Assembly (NCBI RefSeq): GCF_051401765.1
Contig: NC_135073.1
Coordinates: forward strand, 1,922,001-1,986,000
DNA from: Calliopsis andreniformis
Lineage: Eukaryota; Arthropoda; Insecta; Hymenoptera; Andrenidae
Length of the DNA stretch: 64,000 bases
Direction: 5' to 3'
Both the position numbers and the translations under genes were made by a program. Shown here one piece after another: positions 63,140-64,000 of this stretch. Position 1 is the first letter of the stretch, and each line of letters begins with the position of its first letter. A model generated the notes under the pieces. That model was not told where the DNA came from. It did not search any database and saw nothing but the letters and a program-made list of their open reading frames with translations.

Positions 63140-64000
63140 TGGAGAAATCCCAAAGGAATACTTTAAATTCTATATTAACATTTTATCTTGTTCAAAATTG
63201 TGTGCGTGTTTAAAATGCGATAAATCGTGCATGCAGCACACCGTGCAATTGATCGTATACATTCATACTCAACAATTAATACTCGTGTGTAACGGCTTTC
63301 CTATATGCTCTCACTTTTAACCATGGAATGTGAAAATTACAAAAAAAGCATGAGCGGGACAATACGCATGTAAAAAATCTGTAAAAAGTAACGATAACAA
63401 CGTACATATGTCCAGTAGGTACATTGCGTAATTTATCTGATTTTTATCTAGCTTAGGTGTAATCTTTTAAGAACTCCGTCGATTGGAAAACTTCAGTGTA
63501 AAACAAATAATCTAAAAATCACGGTACTCGTAAACTCAATGGTTTCTCGTAAATCAAAATTAATGAAAAAATGTGATGATTGAAGATGCTAGATACCAAG
63601 AATTCTAATATGAAACTTATTAGCTTCAGCAATGTTTTAAGGTGTCCTCCAACTATTAATACTTATTCGGAATATTTATTATGATTAAAGCAGTTACGTA
63701 TACAAATGCTGCACAATCGTGTTAAATACAGAGGCATCAACAGTGCTGAAACAAGATACAATCTTGAAGAAAACTCTTGATTAAATTTTCATTTAAAAAA
63801 ATAAATTATGAATCTTTTGGTTTTTGGTAATCAGAAAATCGTTTGCATACATACTGAAAGTTTCCTGCTACCGTAGATTCCAAATCAGTATTGTTGAACA
63901 GTTTTATGAACATTTTATAATGTACACAATAAGTATTAATCGTCTGGGAGTCCCTATAAACAAAAGTGGAATAACTTTCCTTTGATACAAGTTCTTTATT
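63140..64000. other. AT-rich downstream flank
   Basis: No open frame or repeat is recognised. An AATAAA at 63800-63805 could serve a longer spalt 3' UTR. Confidence 0.5.

Noticed and set aside
1..64000. CRISPR arrays, phage genes, bacterial operons
   Set aside because: The DNA is eukaryotic: spliced gene, long introns, microsatellites. No regularly spaced repeats were seen.

Overview
This is eukaryotic nuclear DNA from an insect. It holds one gene I can support with confidence: spalt (the sal/salm, SALL family), a multi-zinc-finger transcriptional repressor, on the + strand. The protein reads as an insect spalt, with a 2+3+2+2 array of C2H2 fingers and the N-terminal MSRRKQAR motif. The AT-rich background, CpG-containing islands and protein wording suggest Hymenoptera (bee, ant or wasp). 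That order-level call is an inference and needs a protein search.

Layout. Positions 1-11900 are upstream non-coding DNA: AT-rich sequence broken by GC-richer islands, one strong hairpin (10659-10766), and no gene I can name. Positions 11940-12877 are a CpG-rich promoter/5' UTR region with a long GA tract. Coding exon 1 (12878-12980) carries the start codon and the SALL repression motif. Intron 1 (12981-54471, about 41.5 kb) is two thirds of the window. It alternates AT-rich stretches with about twenty GC-richer islands, which I read as candidate enhancers or buried promoters. It also holds a small inverted-repeat element family, a cluster of CACGTG palindromes and a few orphan ORFs of doubtful status. 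Six further exons follow: 54472-57861, 58542-58675, 59607-59868, 60271-60419, 60643-60816 and 61047-61448. Splice sites are GT-AG and phases match at every junction. The conceptual protein is 1537 residues.

The 3' end. The 3' UTR starts at 61449 and probably runs to a poly(A) signal near 63106 or 63800. It contains a 45-bp tandem duplication, a 128-bp element with terminal inverted repeats, and AT and ATT microsatellites. Several features around the exons suggest extra isoforms. They are an AATAAA pair in intron 2 behind an in-frame stop, an alternative acceptor 48 bp before exon 7, and a phase-0 open 273-bp segment in intron 3 with splice-like ends that would split a zinc finger.

No tRNA, rRNA, CRISPR array or bacterial feature was seen. 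Coordinates come from reading by eye; no alignment, folding or splice-scoring program was run.
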